From Flavobacteriaceae bacterium (lineage in GTDB: Bacteria; Bacteroidota; Bacteroidia; Flavobacteriales; Flavobacteriaceae), in contig CANFHX010000005.1 of NCBI GenBank assembly GCA_947446865.1, positions 62,001-126,000 of the forward strand: a DNA stretch of 64,000 nucleotides, given 5' to 3'. Numbering within the stretch: position 1 is the first letter of the stretch; every line of letters begins with the position of its first letter. Below are positions 17,464 through 26,354 of the stretch, in pieces. The position numbers and the translations under genes are program-made. A model generated the notes under the pieces. That model had not been told where the DNA came from. It did no database searches and saw nothing but the letters and a program-made list of their open reading frames with translations.

Positions 17464-19446
17464 TTAATGATCGTGAGATTCTAATCGTTTCATGTTGATA
17501 ATTTCTGGTGGATGTAAAACCATAGGAAATTGTTCCACTTTAACGGAACTACTATCCAATCCGAATCCTTTTTCTTCCGACAAACTGAATTTTTTCATAA
17601 AGAAATAAGCGTTCATAACAATGTTTTCAAAGAAAGTTAAATCGCTATCGTTAGAAAGGAATTTTTCAGAAAGCACAAATTTAAAATCTCCAATAATATT
17701 ATTTTTATTTAAAGATTCATAACGACTGGTGATATCCATTTCGCCTTTACTAACCATATCTTTAATAACTTCTTTAAACATTAAGTTAATTTTGGTAGGT
17801 TCTCTAAATCCGAGGTAGAAATCCACTCGGTATAAATCGTCTTTAATAACTTCGGTAACTTTATATTCTTTTTTGTAAGGTTCGCTTAAAATATTTACAT
17901 GAATAAACCAATATAAATCGGCTCTTTTTGGTCTTTTTTGAAGTATAGAATACATTACTTTTTCTTCAATTTCATCTACTCTATTAGAATTGGTCATGTA
18001 TACTAAATGGGTAGCGTATTTAGGAATGGTTAAGTCCAAACTTAACTCAGCCAATACTTTTTTGTACGAGTCAATCTTAACCATTTTAGTGTAATTTTTG
18101 CTAATTTTCTTAGCCAAATACCACGTGGACATAATTCCTATTAAGACAGAAGCAATGAATAAGGTTACATAACCGCCATCCATGAATTTAGTAACATTGG
18201 CTGCCAAAAAGCTAAATTCGATAACTAAGTAAAGCAAGATTAAAGGTGCAATAAAATACCATTTTACTCTTTTCATTATCAAATAAAAATTAAGCAATAT
18301 GGTAGTCATTATCATACATAAAATAATTGCCAAACCATAAGCATGCTCCATATTACTGGATTCTTGAAAGTGCCAAACAATTCCAACACATCCAAAAAAC
18401 AATAACCAATTAATGGATGGAATATATAGTTGTCCTTTCACATCGGTAGGGAATTTTATTTTTACTTTAGGCCAAAAGTTCAAGCGCATTGCTTCATTTA
18501 TCAAAGTAAAAGATCCACTTATTAAGGCTTGAGAAGCAATTACTGCAGCAAGAGTTGCAACAACAATTCCAACAGGTTTAAACCATTCGGCCATAATTAA
18601 ATAAAACGGATTGGTATTATTTGCTCCAAGTTCGGATAATTTTTTTCCAGCGTGTAATAATAAATAAGCACCTTGCCCAAAGTAATTTAAAACTAAAGTT
18701 GTTTTAACAAATGCCCAACTAATGCGTATGTTTTTTCTGCCGCAGTGGCCCATATCCGAGTATAATGCTTCTGCACCGGTAGTACATAAAAACACAGCAC
18801 CTAATATGAAAAATCCTTGGTTGCTTACATCACTAGTTAATAAATGGTATGCGTAGTAAGGGTTTAATGCTTTGAAAACTTCTACGTTAGTACCTATTTG
18901 AAGTATTCCTAAAATGGCCAACATAGAAAACCAAATTAACATCATGGGAGCAAAGAATTTCCCAACTAATTTAGTTCCGAATTGCTGAATAGTAAACAAT
19001 ACAAACAGAATTGCAATAACAATAGGAACGGTAGGGATATCTGGTTTAAAAATTCGCAATCCTTCTACAGCCGAAGAAACCGAAATAGGAGGGGTGATGA
19101 TTCCATCGGCAAGTAAGGCACTTCCTCCAATTATGGCAGGAACAATAAGCCATTGAATTTTGGTTCTTTTAACCAAAGCATAGAGAGCAAAAATCCCACC
19201 TTCGCCATGATTGTCGGCACTTAAAGTGATAATTACATACTTTAAAGTAGTTTGTAATGTTAATGTCCAAAAGATACAAGATAGACCTCCTAAAATTAAA
19301 TCTTTAGAAATAACACTATTTCCAATTATGGAATTCATTACATATAAAGGAGAAGTACCAATATCTCCATAAATTATACCTAATGTAATTAATAACCCTG
19401 CAGCGGTAAGCTTACTGTGAAGATTTTGATGACTATGCGAACTCAT
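17464..19446 (-). CDS. kup: KUP-family potassium uptake transporter
   Basis: This low-affinity K+/H+ symporter sits in the inner membrane. The family signature GIIYGDIGTSPLYV is at residues 18-31 in the first membrane helix. About 12 hydrophobic helices extend to residue ~445. A hydrophilic cytoplasmic C-terminal domain (about 450-660) contains the conserved region around RVDEIEEKVMYSILQKRPKRADLYWF. The 660-aa length is normal. A minus-strand -7 match (CAAATGTA, 19467-19474, read as TACATTTG) lies about 20 bp upstream of the start, with CAA at 19497-19499 as a loosely spaced -33. Confidence 0.95.
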   Translation of the reverse strand: MSSHSHQNLHSKLTAAGLLITLGIIYGDIGTSPLYVMNSIIGNSVISKDLILGGLSCIFWTLTLQTTLKYVIITLSADNHGEGGIFALYALVKRTKIQWLIVPAIIGGSALLADGIITPPISVSSAVEGLRIFKPDIPTVPIVIAILFVLFTIQQFGTKLVGKFFAPMMLIWFSMLAILGILQIGTNVEVFKALNPYYAYHLLTSDVSNQGFFILGAVFLCTTGAEALYSDMGHCGRKNIRISWAFVKTTLVLNYFGQGAYLLLHAGKKLSELGANNTNPFYLIMAEWFKPVGIVVATLAAVIASQALISGSFTLINEAMRLNFWPKVKIKFPTDVKGQLYIPSINWLLFFGCVGIVWHFQESSNMEHAYGLAIILCMIMTTILLNFYLIMKRVKWYFIAPLILLYLVIEFSFLAANVTKFMDGGYVTLFIASVLIGIMSTWYLAKKISKNYTKMVKIDSYKKVLAELSLDLTIPKYATHLVYMTNSNRVDEIEEKVMYSILQKRPKRADLYWFIHVNILSEPYKKEYKVTEVIKDDLYRVDFYLGFREPTKINLMFKEVIKDMVSKGEMDITSRYESLNKNNIIGDFKFVLSEKFLSNDSDLTFFENIVMNAYFFMKKFSLSEEKGFGLDSSSVKVEQFPMVLHPPEIINMKRLESHDH

Positions 19447-19589
19447 AAAATTTTATTAAAAGAATGCAAATGTATTACTTTTAGATATTTGAAATTCAAT
19501 TTGTGAAATAAATATTCATTTTAAATTACATATTTAAAGAATATTCATTTATTTGCTTTTTAACTTAATAAGATTTATAAAAAAGGCAT

Positions 19590-19617
19590 AAAAAAAAGCA
19601 CCGATTTTCACCAGTGC
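19590..19617 (-). terminator. Intrinsic terminator after the Arg/Asn/Ser-rich secreted protein
   Basis: Read on the minus strand, 19617-19598 forms an 8-bp stem (two G-U pairs) closed by a GAAA tetraloop. It is followed by eight U residues (complement of 19590-19597). Confidence 0.75.
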
Positions 19618-19640
19618 CTTTAGCATTATTATAGTATTAA

Positions 19641-20774
19641 TTATCTTCTTCCTCCGCCAGAATTTCTTCCTCCGCCACTGTTAGAACTACCACCAGAACT
19701 TCTTCCACCACCATCACTATTTCTAGGAGATGAATTAATGTTACCATTACTTCTTGGTTGAGAAGGACTTGGAGAACTGTTTCCAGAATTTCTTGGAGAT
19801 TCATTAGAATTATTTCTCGGAGTGCTAGTAGTACTTCTAGGTGTTTCACCTGAATTACTTCTTGGAGCACTTACATCAGTTCCTCTAGGCTCTGAAGAAC
19901 GTGGAGAAGTATTTATTGTTCTTGGGTTTTCGCTATTGTTTCTTGGGTTATTGGTATTTCCGTTGTTAGAATTTGTGTTACTTCTTGGATTAACCGAATT
20001 TCTTGGGTTATTTCCATTATAAAGATCACGTTTTGGTCTTGCTTGGTCTAAATCATATCGGTTAGTATAGCCAGAATTTCTGTGCTCAAAAGAACGATTA
20101 GGATTCTCTCTTTCATAATAGTTGCTTCTTCTACCATAATAATTGTTGTAAGCGCTTTCACATCTTCTAGTTTGAACATAGTTGTATTGGTAACTAAAAT
20201 TAATATGATTTCCTATATGACGTCTGTATCTAAAAATTGGATACGGATTCCATCCGTAATAATAGGTTGGATAGTAACCCCAGTTCCAAGCAGAGTAATA
20301 CGGATGGTAGTTAGAAACCCAAAAATAACTATAAATCACTGGAACCCCCACATAAACAGGTTCGTAAATATAGTTTCTACCATACATATAAACATCCCCC
20401 ACCACTTGCACTTGCATCCTATTGTTGCTGTCTTTTTCCACTTCAACAGTTGCCACATCTTGAAATTGATCGTGACCTAATACGGCTTGAATCACAATTA
20501 AATGAACATTTCCTTCAATAGATTCAATTACTCGTAAATAATCTACTTGATTATCGTTGTTTAAATCCAAATTAGATATTTGTTCTTTAGGATCGTTCAA
20601 ACGGAATTCAAAATCGGCTAAATCTTTGGATTCCCCAAAAATAGAAGCAACGGCTCTAAGATCTAGATTGTCGCTTATTTCAGAACTAGTAGCGTTAACC
20701 GTGGTTTTGTCTTGTGCAAAAGAACTTGCAAACAACAAACACATAAAAGACGAAAGTAATAGTTTAGTTTTCAT
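19641..20774 (-). CDS. Secreted protein with tyrosine-rich middle and disordered Pro-Arg-Asn/Ser tail
   Basis: A signal peptide (MKTKLLLSSFMCLLFASSFAQ) precedes a folded region (about 25-130) with conserved-looking NDPKEQISNLDLNNDNQVDYLRV. A segment rich in Tyr/Trp/Pro follows (about 130-190). The last ~140 residues are low complexity, made of repeated (N/S)PR(N/S) motifs and ending in Gly-Gly-Arg runs. The EF-hand-like DLNNDNQVDYL could bind calcium, which is inference. Proteins of this layout are common but uncharacterised in Flavobacterium. There is no T9SS tail, so periplasmic or outer-membrane location is more likely. It stands alone with its own terminator. Confidence 0.78.
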   Translation of the reverse strand: MKTKLLLSSFMCLLFASSFAQDKTTVNATSSEISDNLDLRAVASIFGESKDLADFEFRLNDPKEQISNLDLNNDNQVDYLRVIESIEGNVHLIVIQAVLGHDQFQDVATVEVEKDSNNRMQVQVVGDVYMYGRNYIYEPVYVGVPVIYSYFWVSNYHPYYSAWNWGYYPTYYYGWNPYPIFRYRRHIGNHINFSYQYNYVQTRRCESAYNNYYGRRSNYYERENPNRSFEHRNSGYTNRYDLDQARPKRDLYNGNNPRNSVNPRSNTNSNNGNTNNPRNNSENPRTINTSPRSSEPRGTDVSAPRSNSGETPRSTTSTPRNNSNESPRNSGNSSPSPSQPRSNGNINSSPRNSDGGGRSSGGSSNSGGGRNSGGGRR

Positions 20775-20897
20775 AGCATGTAATTTTAAGATTCATAATA
20801 GTGTTACTACCGCCAATCCAATTTCTGTGCCAAGAATAAATTTTCACAAATCATTAACAAAATTACTGTATTTTAGCAAGGTTATTTATTGTTAAAT

Positions 20898-21941
20898 ATG
20901 AAAAAACTCACAATTTTACTCCTGTTTTCCGTTTTCTTTATTTCTTGTAAACCAACTCAGGTTTGTTTTACTTCTGTGAAAATCGATACCTTATTAATAG
21001 ACAAAATTAGCATTCGTCCCATAACTGTCTCGGCAGATAATGTTTGGTATGCTGCCGATAAAAATAGAGTAGGGAGTATCCATTTAAAAGATTCTCAAAA
21101 ATTTGAGAGCAGTACCACTAAAGATTCACTAAAGTTAGAATTCCGAAGTATCGCCCAAACCACCAATTCTATTTTTGTTGTAAACGTAGGAAACCCAGCT
21201 CTTATTTATAAATTTTCTAAGGATTTACTAATAAAAAAACTGGTTTACGAAGAACATAATCCTAAAGTATTCTACGATAGCATGCAGTTCTGGAACGACC
21301 AAGAAGGCATTGTACTTGGCGATCCCATAGAAAATTGTTTGAGTATCTTGATTACTCGTGATGGTGGCACCACTTGGACCAAAGTTTCCTGCGATAATTT
21401 ACCCCAAGTAGAAGAAGGCGAAGCCGCTTTTGCAGCAAGCAATACCAACATCGTGATAAAGGGAACTACCACTTGGATAGTCTCTGGAGGCAAGAAATCT
21501 AGAGTTTTCATTTCTCCCGACAAAGGAATCACTTGGAAAGTTTATACTACCCCAATAATTCAAGGAGAAACCATGACCGGAATATTCACTGCCGATTTCT
21601 ACAACGAAAAAATCGGATTTATTGCCGGCGGAAATTACGAAAAACCCCAACAAAATTTTGGCAACAAAGCCCTAACCACCAATGGCGGAAAAACATGGAA
21701 ACTAGTTGCCGAAAATCAAGGCTTCGGTTATGCATCTTGCATACAATTTGTTCCCAACAGCAACGGAAAACAATTAGTTTCCGTGGGAGCCAGTGGCCTG
21801 TATTACTCCAAAGATAGCGGGAATTCGTGGCAACAACTTAGCACCGATACTTCTTTATATACCCTAAGATTTATAGACAATACCACTGCAATTGCCGCCG
21901 GTAAAGACAAAATCGTGAAGTTGGTTTTTTGTGCTCGGTAG
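20898..21941 (+). CDS. BNR/YCF48-like beta-propeller lipoprotein
   Basis: I chose the ATG at 20898; the slightly longer reading frame begins at a TTG. The N terminus (KKLTILLLFSVFFISCKPT) has a lipobox with Cys after I-S, so this is a predicted lipoprotein of 347 aa. Repeated motifs of the type S-x-D-x-G-x-T-W (SPDKGITWKV, TTNGGKTWKL, SKDSGNSWQQ, TRDGGTTWTK) mark BNR/Ycf48-like propeller blades. Many are annotated as 'oxidoreductase' without proof. The role is unknown; related propellers act in complex assembly or glycan binding. Confidence 0.82.
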   Translation: MKKLTILLLFSVFFISCKPTQVCFTSVKIDTLLIDKISIRPITVSADNVWYAADKNRVGSIHLKDSQKFESSTTKDSLKLEFRSIAQTTNSIFVVNVGNPALIYKFSKDLLIKKLVYEEHNPKVFYDSMQFWNDQEGIVLGDPIENCLSILITRDGGTTWTKVSCDNLPQVEEGEAAFAASNTNIVIKGTTTWIVSGGKKSRVFISPDKGITWKVYTTPIIQGETMTGIFTADFYNEKIGFIAGGNYEKPQQNFGNKALTTNGGKTWKLVAENQGFGYASCIQFVPNSNGKQLVSVGASGLYYSKDSGNSWQQLSTDTSLYTLRFIDNTTAIAAGKDKIVKLVFCAR

Positions 21942-21944
21942 TTA

Positions 21945-22018
21945 GTGCTCAGTGTTCAGTATTCAGTGTTTCACTAATCACTAATCACTAATTTCTAATC
22001 ACCAATTATTAATTTCTT
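21945..22018. repeat. Degenerate simple repeats (CAGTGTTCAGT and CACTAAT families)
   Basis: Directly after the BNR gene, short motifs recur: CAGTGTTCAGTATTCAGTG, then three or four copies of (A)TCACTAAT with variants. This starts the 731-bp gene-free stretch 21942-22672, which also holds two interspersed repeats, a long palindrome and a terminator-like hairpin. The same CAGTGTTCAGT motif appears inside mnmE (56020-56050). Confidence 0.7.
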
Positions 22019-22024
22019 TTTCTT

Positions 22025-22175
22025 CAGGAGCGAAACAGTAGGCATTTTAGTAAAGGTATTTCCTGCCATTCGTTGCAATCTTTTTTTATATAGCCCATGG
22101 TTTAAACCATGGGCTATATAAAAAAAGGATTTCCACTGCAATCGGGGCTATGCGGTTTTTGTCTTTTGTAAAATT
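22025..22175. repeat. Interspersed repeat, copy A (core is a 46-bp perfect palindrome)
   Basis: The left end has GGAGCGAAACAGTAGGCAT, TTTTAGTAA and CCTGCCATTCG. The right end has GGGCTATGCGG then TTTTTGTCTTTTGTAAAA. Both ends recur in copies at 23967-24070 and 59256-59413. Between them sits a perfect 46-bp inverted repeat (22081-22126, centre TTTAAA, arms containing TAGCCCATGG). The element lies between convergent genes. Confidence 0.85.
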
Positions 22176-22274
22176 AGAATTTTAAAACCTCCAATTCAAT
22201 TTCCTATGCAAATACCAAATAGAACAATAATAATCCTCAATTAAGCTAACGTTTAACACAAATAAAAATCCAAT

Positions 22275-22311
22275 AAAAAAGCGATTTTCATTTGAAAATC
22301 GCTTTTTTTTT
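22275..22311 (+). terminator. Terminator-like hairpin in repeat-rich spacer
   Basis: AAAGCGATTTTCA (22278-22290) pairs with TGAAAATCGCTTT (22293-22305) around a 2-nt gap, followed by a T run to about 22312. It lies about 335 bp past the BNR gene stop codon. It may be the distal terminator of that gene or of an unseen transcript. Confidence 0.6.
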
Positions 22312-22317
22312 TAAGAT

Positions 22318-22430
22318 TGAAACAGTAGAGATTTTAGTAAACTACAATCCCGCTTTTCGTTCCAATTTGTCATTTTAATGACGATGCAATAGGATACCAC
22401 TTTTACATTTCGCAATGACAAGAGTTCCAT
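22318..22430. repeat. Interspersed repeat, degenerate copy B
   Basis: The left part (GAAACAGTAG then ATTTTAGTAAA) matches copies A and C, but the right end is not recognisable. It contains TGTCATTTTAATGACG and CGCAATGACA, related to the hairpin core of copy D. It is probably a decayed family member. Confidence 0.55.
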
Positions 22431-22672
22431 TGCAAAAATTCATTGAACTCCGCTATACAATAATTGCAAAGTGATTTAAAAGTAGCTTATTGCAAAATTA
22501 ATTTTTCACAAGATTATAAATATGTAAAGTATATTTCAAATCGAATTTACTACGATAAAAATTCGATTAATTATTTTTAGAATAAATTTTATATCCATTA
22601 CAATCAAATTTTCAGTTAATTATGGAAAATTGATGTTATTATCTCCAATATACTTTACTATATATTTAAGTT

Positions 22673-23620
22673 TTAAAGAACTAACTTTTTAAAATATTTA
22701 TAATCTCCCCATGATAATTCTACTAAATAAATTCCGTTTGCTAACCCATTTTTATCAATGTTAATTTGACTATTACTAGATATAGAATGGGTAGATTTTG
22801 ATATTAAAGCTCCAGTGATTGAAAAAAGTGAAAATTGCATTTTTTCTATTGTCATTGTTCCATTATTAAAAATTTGTATTTGATCTGCAACTGCCATTAT
22901 TGAAATTGAAGAGTCATTTACAAATTGATTTGTGCTAAGTTCTGGAGTTTGTGGTCCTGGTTCATAACTACCTGAAACAACACAAGATGGGTCAATAATT
23001 GCAGTCTGGTTTAAGTTAGTGTTACAGCCAGTACCTCCAATAAAAAGCACACCTCCAGCATTAGATGCTTGATAACCAAAAGCTTGAATGAATCCATACA
23101 AGTAATTACTTATTCCAGGCATTTTAATTCGACAATAATAATAATCATAGCACGGAGATGAGGATACTGAAAAATTAACTAAATAGGATGGGTTGTTAGA
23201 AATCATTAAACCATTTTTATTTACAGAGTTACTAGAGGTCCAATATGCAATATGATCATAACTATTTAAATACTCTCCAACTAATTCTTGATTTACTTGT
23301 GTTAAAGAGGGATGAGCAACAAAATCATATGGATTGGAAGTAAGTAATGTGGAGGTTACTAAAGGATCAATTGTTTCAAATCCTGGATTGTGAACTAAAA
23401 TTTGGTTTTCCTCTAATGTTTCCAGATACACAATTGTATTAGTTCCTTCTACTGCATAATGAAACCGAAAATCAAATGTTCCATCATTGTTTAAATCAAT
23501 GTTTCTAATTGAAAAAGTGTCTCCCAAAAGTCGGTCTGGAACAAAGTTGTTAAAAGTAGTCTGACTATGTAAGTTAATTACAAAGCAATACATCGATAAA
23601 AATAATAATTTTTTTTTCAT
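22673..23620 (-). CDS. Secreted protein with T9SS-type C terminus, unknown function (315 aa)
   Basis: The signal peptide is MKKKLLFLSMYCFVINLHSQ. A beta-rich region follows, with NDGTFDFRFHY (a possible Ca-binding DxNxDG-like turn: DLNNDGTFD, residues ~42-50), a cysteine-containing stretch (SSPCYDYYYCRIKMPG) and GGTGCN. The C terminus (about 240-315) ends GLANGIYLVELSWGDYKYFKKLVL, which has the form of a T9SS sorting domain although the usual PNP is absent. I cannot assign a function. It stands alone between repeat-rich spacers. Confidence 0.72.
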   Translation of the reverse strand: MKKKLLFLSMYCFVINLHSQTTFNNFVPDRLLGDTFSIRNIDLNNDGTFDFRFHYAVEGTNTIVYLETLEENQILVHNPGFETIDPLVTSTLLTSNPYDFVAHPSLTQVNQELVGEYLNSYDHIAYWTSSNSVNKNGLMISNNPSYLVNFSVSSSPCYDYYYCRIKMPGISNYLYGFIQAFGYQASNAGGVLFIGGTGCNTNLNQTAIIDPSCVVSGSYEPGPQTPELSTNQFVNDSSISIMAVADQIQIFNNGTMTIEKMQFSLFSITGALISKSTHSISSNSQINIDKNGLANGIYLVELSWGDYKYFKKLVL

Positions 23621-23966
23621 AATAAAATGTTTTAATTTTTTTTAAATCCATTTTAGTAGGAAACAGTATACGTAGAAGGGGGTAGAAGTATTGAAATATT
23701 GTTTAATTTACAATAATGATTTATAAATTAAAAATCACAACGAGTAAATATATAAAATTATAGTTACATAAAAAAAAAATATACCTAATTGATAATTAAT
23801 TTTAACAATTAATATAAAGATTTGTAAGTAATTTCTTATTAACTAAGATTTATTTGTACTATTTATTCTATTTAGTTTTTTCTGCAATTCTTGTATGGAA
23901 ATTAAATAAATAGCTTCGCAACAAAAAAAGAATGTTACTATTTTCTACCCAATATGGCTTCCTTTT

Positions 23967-24070
23967 TGGAGCGAAACAGTAGGCGTTTTAGTAATGGCAA
24001 TTCCTGCCATCCGCGCTACACGGTAGCTTGCACCTGTCAGGGCTAAGCGGTATTTGTCTTTTGTGAAAAT
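23967..24070. repeat. Interspersed repeat, copy C (short hairpin core)
   Basis: It has the left end GGAGCGAAACAGTAGGCGT and AATTCCTGCCATCCG, and the right end GGGCTAAGCGG and TTTGTCTTTTGTGAAAAT, as in copies A and D. The core is a short stem-loop GCTACACGGTAGC. It lies in the 616-bp gap 23621-24236, whose remaining part (23621-23960) is A/T-rich and shows nothing I can name. Confidence 0.85.
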
Positions 24071-24138
24071 AGAAATTCAAAAGAAACTACAGCTATAGAA
24101 TAATGTCTATATTTTTAAGATCGAAGCGAAATAAAAAG

Positions 24139-24168
24139 TTGCTTAATTGCCTAAAATAGTTATATTTA
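24139..24168 (+). promoter_or_regulatory. Probable promoter of the small secreted protein gene
   Basis: TTG at 24139-24141 and TATATTTA at 24161-24168 are 19 bp apart, matching the Bacteroidota consensus except for the last base. It lies about 70 bp before the ATG at 24237. Confidence 0.45.
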
Positions 24169-24236
24169 CGAATGTGAATAACAAAAAAAAATAAATTGCC
24201 GGTAATTTTTTCACAACGAATAAAAAAGCAAAACCT

Positions 24237-24626
24237 ATGAAAAACAGTATAATATTTCTTTTTCTTATTGTCAATTTTTTCTCATTTGGACAGAACCTTT
24301 CTATAAATTCTAAAGTATTAAAATCAGGCAGTATTAAGATTGATAGTATTGAAGTTACGATTTCTGTATACAGAGATAAAATAGAAACTGAAAGTTTCTT
24401 TGAGAAAGGTAAATTCAAATTGAATGTTGTTTATTCTAAAATTGGCGAATCCTATAATGAAATTAGAACAAGTGAAAACAATTTAAAATTTAAGTATTGT
24501 TATCGTATAAATGTGTTTGAATTTGAAAATGGAAAAGTAGTTAACGGTGAGGAAAATTATTACTTAGACCAAAGCAGGTATGAAATTGATGGACGGTTTG
24601 AAGAAGTTAAAAAAAGTTACAATTAG
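24237..24626 (+). CDS. Small secreted hypothetical protein (129 aa)
   Basis: A signal peptide (MKNSIIFLFLIVNFFSFGQ) precedes a ~110-residue domain rich in Lys, Glu, Ser and Tyr with alternating beta-strand-like segments. There is no cysteine-based lipobox and no T9SS tail. I do not recognise the family. It is flanked upstream by interspersed repeat copy C and followed by a CCGCTAACAGGC motif at about 24690. The isolated position among repeats suggests an accessory gene. A 91-aa frame on the other strand covers its upstream region but has no comparable support. Confidence 0.65.
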   Translation: MKNSIIFLFLIVNFFSFGQNLSINSKVLKSGSIKIDSIEVTISVYRDKIETESFFEKGKFKLNVVYSKIGESYNEIRTSENNLKFKYCYRINVFEFENGKVVNGEENYYLDQSRYEIDGRFEEVKKSYN

Positions 24627-24755
24627 AATCTGAATTCGGAATTCTTAAAAAAATATGTCGTTGAATTATACCAAAAAATAATAAACTACCGCTAACAGGC
24701 ATTTTGTGTAGTGGCTTGATGTTGTTTTTTGCCAAAATACCTTAAACCCAAAACA

Positions 24756-26165
24756 CTATTTCAAATCCTCTTCAAAATGCACATCGAACATGTTCGTAAA
24801 ACCATTTTTAATTGTTTTATCGGCATTAATAATAAGGGAACGGTGAACTTTAGTGATGGCCCATTTGTTTTTAATGTCTTCAAAATTGGCGCAGTGTAAT
24901 TCGGTAATGGTTCCGAAATTATATTTTTTCAAAGCAGCTTTCCATTTGTCCGAATCATCGTCTAAGTTGATTGCAATAAAGTTATAATTGGGATATTTAG
25001 TTTTAAAGTCTAATACTTTTTTATGAGCTGCCAATAGGTGGGAAGTTAGTTTTTCAGTCCAAAAGAATAAAACGGTATTTTTTGTAATCAGAGCATCCGA
25101 AGAAATACTTTTTCCATCCGGTGTTACTAATTGCACTTCCGGAAGTTTCTTCCCTTCAGTAAGCAATTGAATAGCATTTCCTATTTTTAAAATTTCATTC
25201 TTTTTGCTCGTGTCCGTTGAATATTTATGGTAGGTTTTTAAAAATTCTTGGTTGTTCACCATGTTTTGATCTTCCAATAAATATTTTAAAGCAATATTAT
25301 TAATAACAATATTTCTTACTCTTTTATTTTTTATCAGAGTATCTGCAATGTTTAGTTTATTAATATTTATTTTTAAAGCCAAATCAACATCCGTAAAATG
25401 ATTATGATAATTAACGGCACCAACATTGTTAAGCATATGATCTAAATACATTACAAATGGAGAAAATTCTACTAAAGATTCGTTACTGAAATTAATGTCT
25501 TTTCGAAAAGAATAATAGTCTTTAGGTAATTTACAAGTTACGTCTTCTCCAGTTCTCATTTTGTGAATAATTGGATAAATTTCCTTTTTGGTATAATATG
25601 GAAAATTAACAATCCCTTTGGCATATACATCAAACTCCTCACTCCATTTTATTTCTTCTTTTTTAGAAGCATAAAATTTTTCATTTTCTTTATTCGTTTT
25701 ATTGATGTACTTGTTGAATTTGTCAATTCCAAAGTCAAAAACTTCAAACATATTGTTTTTGTCTTTCTCGTTTCGGAGGAACATTTCCATCAAATAATTA
25801 TTTTTTTGATCACCGCGACCACAAAAATTAATAGATTCGTCAAAGTCTTTAGAGTCTATGTGTACATTAATACTGTCGTTTTTGTCAAAATAAACGTATT
25901 GGTATTCGGGTTCATTTTTAAACGTATAAAGTCCAGGAGTAAGGGAATCAAATTTTATTGAAAAGGTATTGTCTTTGTTTAACGAAATAGAATCTATAAC
26001 CACATTATCCTTGCAAAAAAGCACGTAAGGACTACTCGGATTAGATACTTCCCCTCCAAAATAGGCTACATAGTTATCCCCTGAAAATTCCTTATTACAG
26101 GAAGTTAATACCACTAGCAGTAGCGCAGGTAATAAGATAATTTTGTAGAATGGGACTTCTTTCAT
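24756..26165 (-). CDS. Lipoprotein with thioredoxin/TlpA-like domain lacking the CXXC motif
   Basis: The N terminus (FYKIILLPALLLVVLTSCNKE) has a lipobox with Cys23. Residues ~30-115 look like the DUF4369-type beta domain often fused to TlpA-like proteins. A helical linker follows, then a thioredoxin-like fold from about residue 330 (LPEVQLVTPDGK, NTVLFFWTEKLTSHL, NYNFIAINLDDDSDKWKAAL). In active TlpA/ResA proteins the position after the FW motif holds W-C-x-x-C. Here it reads T-E-K-L-T-S, so thiol-disulfide exchange is not expected. A scaffold or binding role in the periplasm is inferred. It is a single gene. Confidence 0.8.
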   Translation of the reverse strand: MKEVPFYKIILLPALLLVVLTSCNKEFSGDNYVAYFGGEVSNPSSPYVLFCKDNVVIDSISLNKDNTFSIKFDSLTPGLYTFKNEPEYQYVYFDKNDSINVHIDSKDFDESINFCGRGDQKNNYLMEMFLRNEKDKNNMFEVFDFGIDKFNKYINKTNKENEKFYASKKEEIKWSEEFDVYAKGIVNFPYYTKKEIYPIIHKMRTGEDVTCKLPKDYYSFRKDINFSNESLVEFSPFVMYLDHMLNNVGAVNYHNHFTDVDLALKININKLNIADTLIKNKRVRNIVINNIALKYLLEDQNMVNNQEFLKTYHKYSTDTSKKNEILKIGNAIQLLTEGKKLPEVQLVTPDGKSISSDALITKNTVLFFWTEKLTSHLLAAHKKVLDFKTKYPNYNFIAINLDDDSDKWKAALKKYNFGTITELHCANFEDIKNKWAITKVHRSLIINADKTIKNGFTNMFDVHFEEDLK

Positions 26166-26354
26166 TTAATATTATATTGAAAACAAATGTATTTAGATGA
26201 TTTTGAATATTTTGTTAACCAATAGTTAAATAAAAGGTTAAAATTTTAGTTAATTATCGGCGCGTATTTTTAAGTTTTTTGTTGATTATTATTTTTTAGA
26301 AATAACCTATAATTGTGAAATTGTTTTACTAAATTTGTAAAAAATGTTATAAAA

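Noticed and set aside
19822..20480. Plus-strand frames (66 and 132 aa) opposite the Arg/Asn/Ser-rich gene
   Set aside because: They are by-products of low-complexity codons on the coding strand and show hydrophobic, compositionally biased translations.
24143..24418. 91-aa minus-strand frame
   Set aside because: It overlaps the 129-aa secreted protein gene, whose signal peptide and promoter give it better support.
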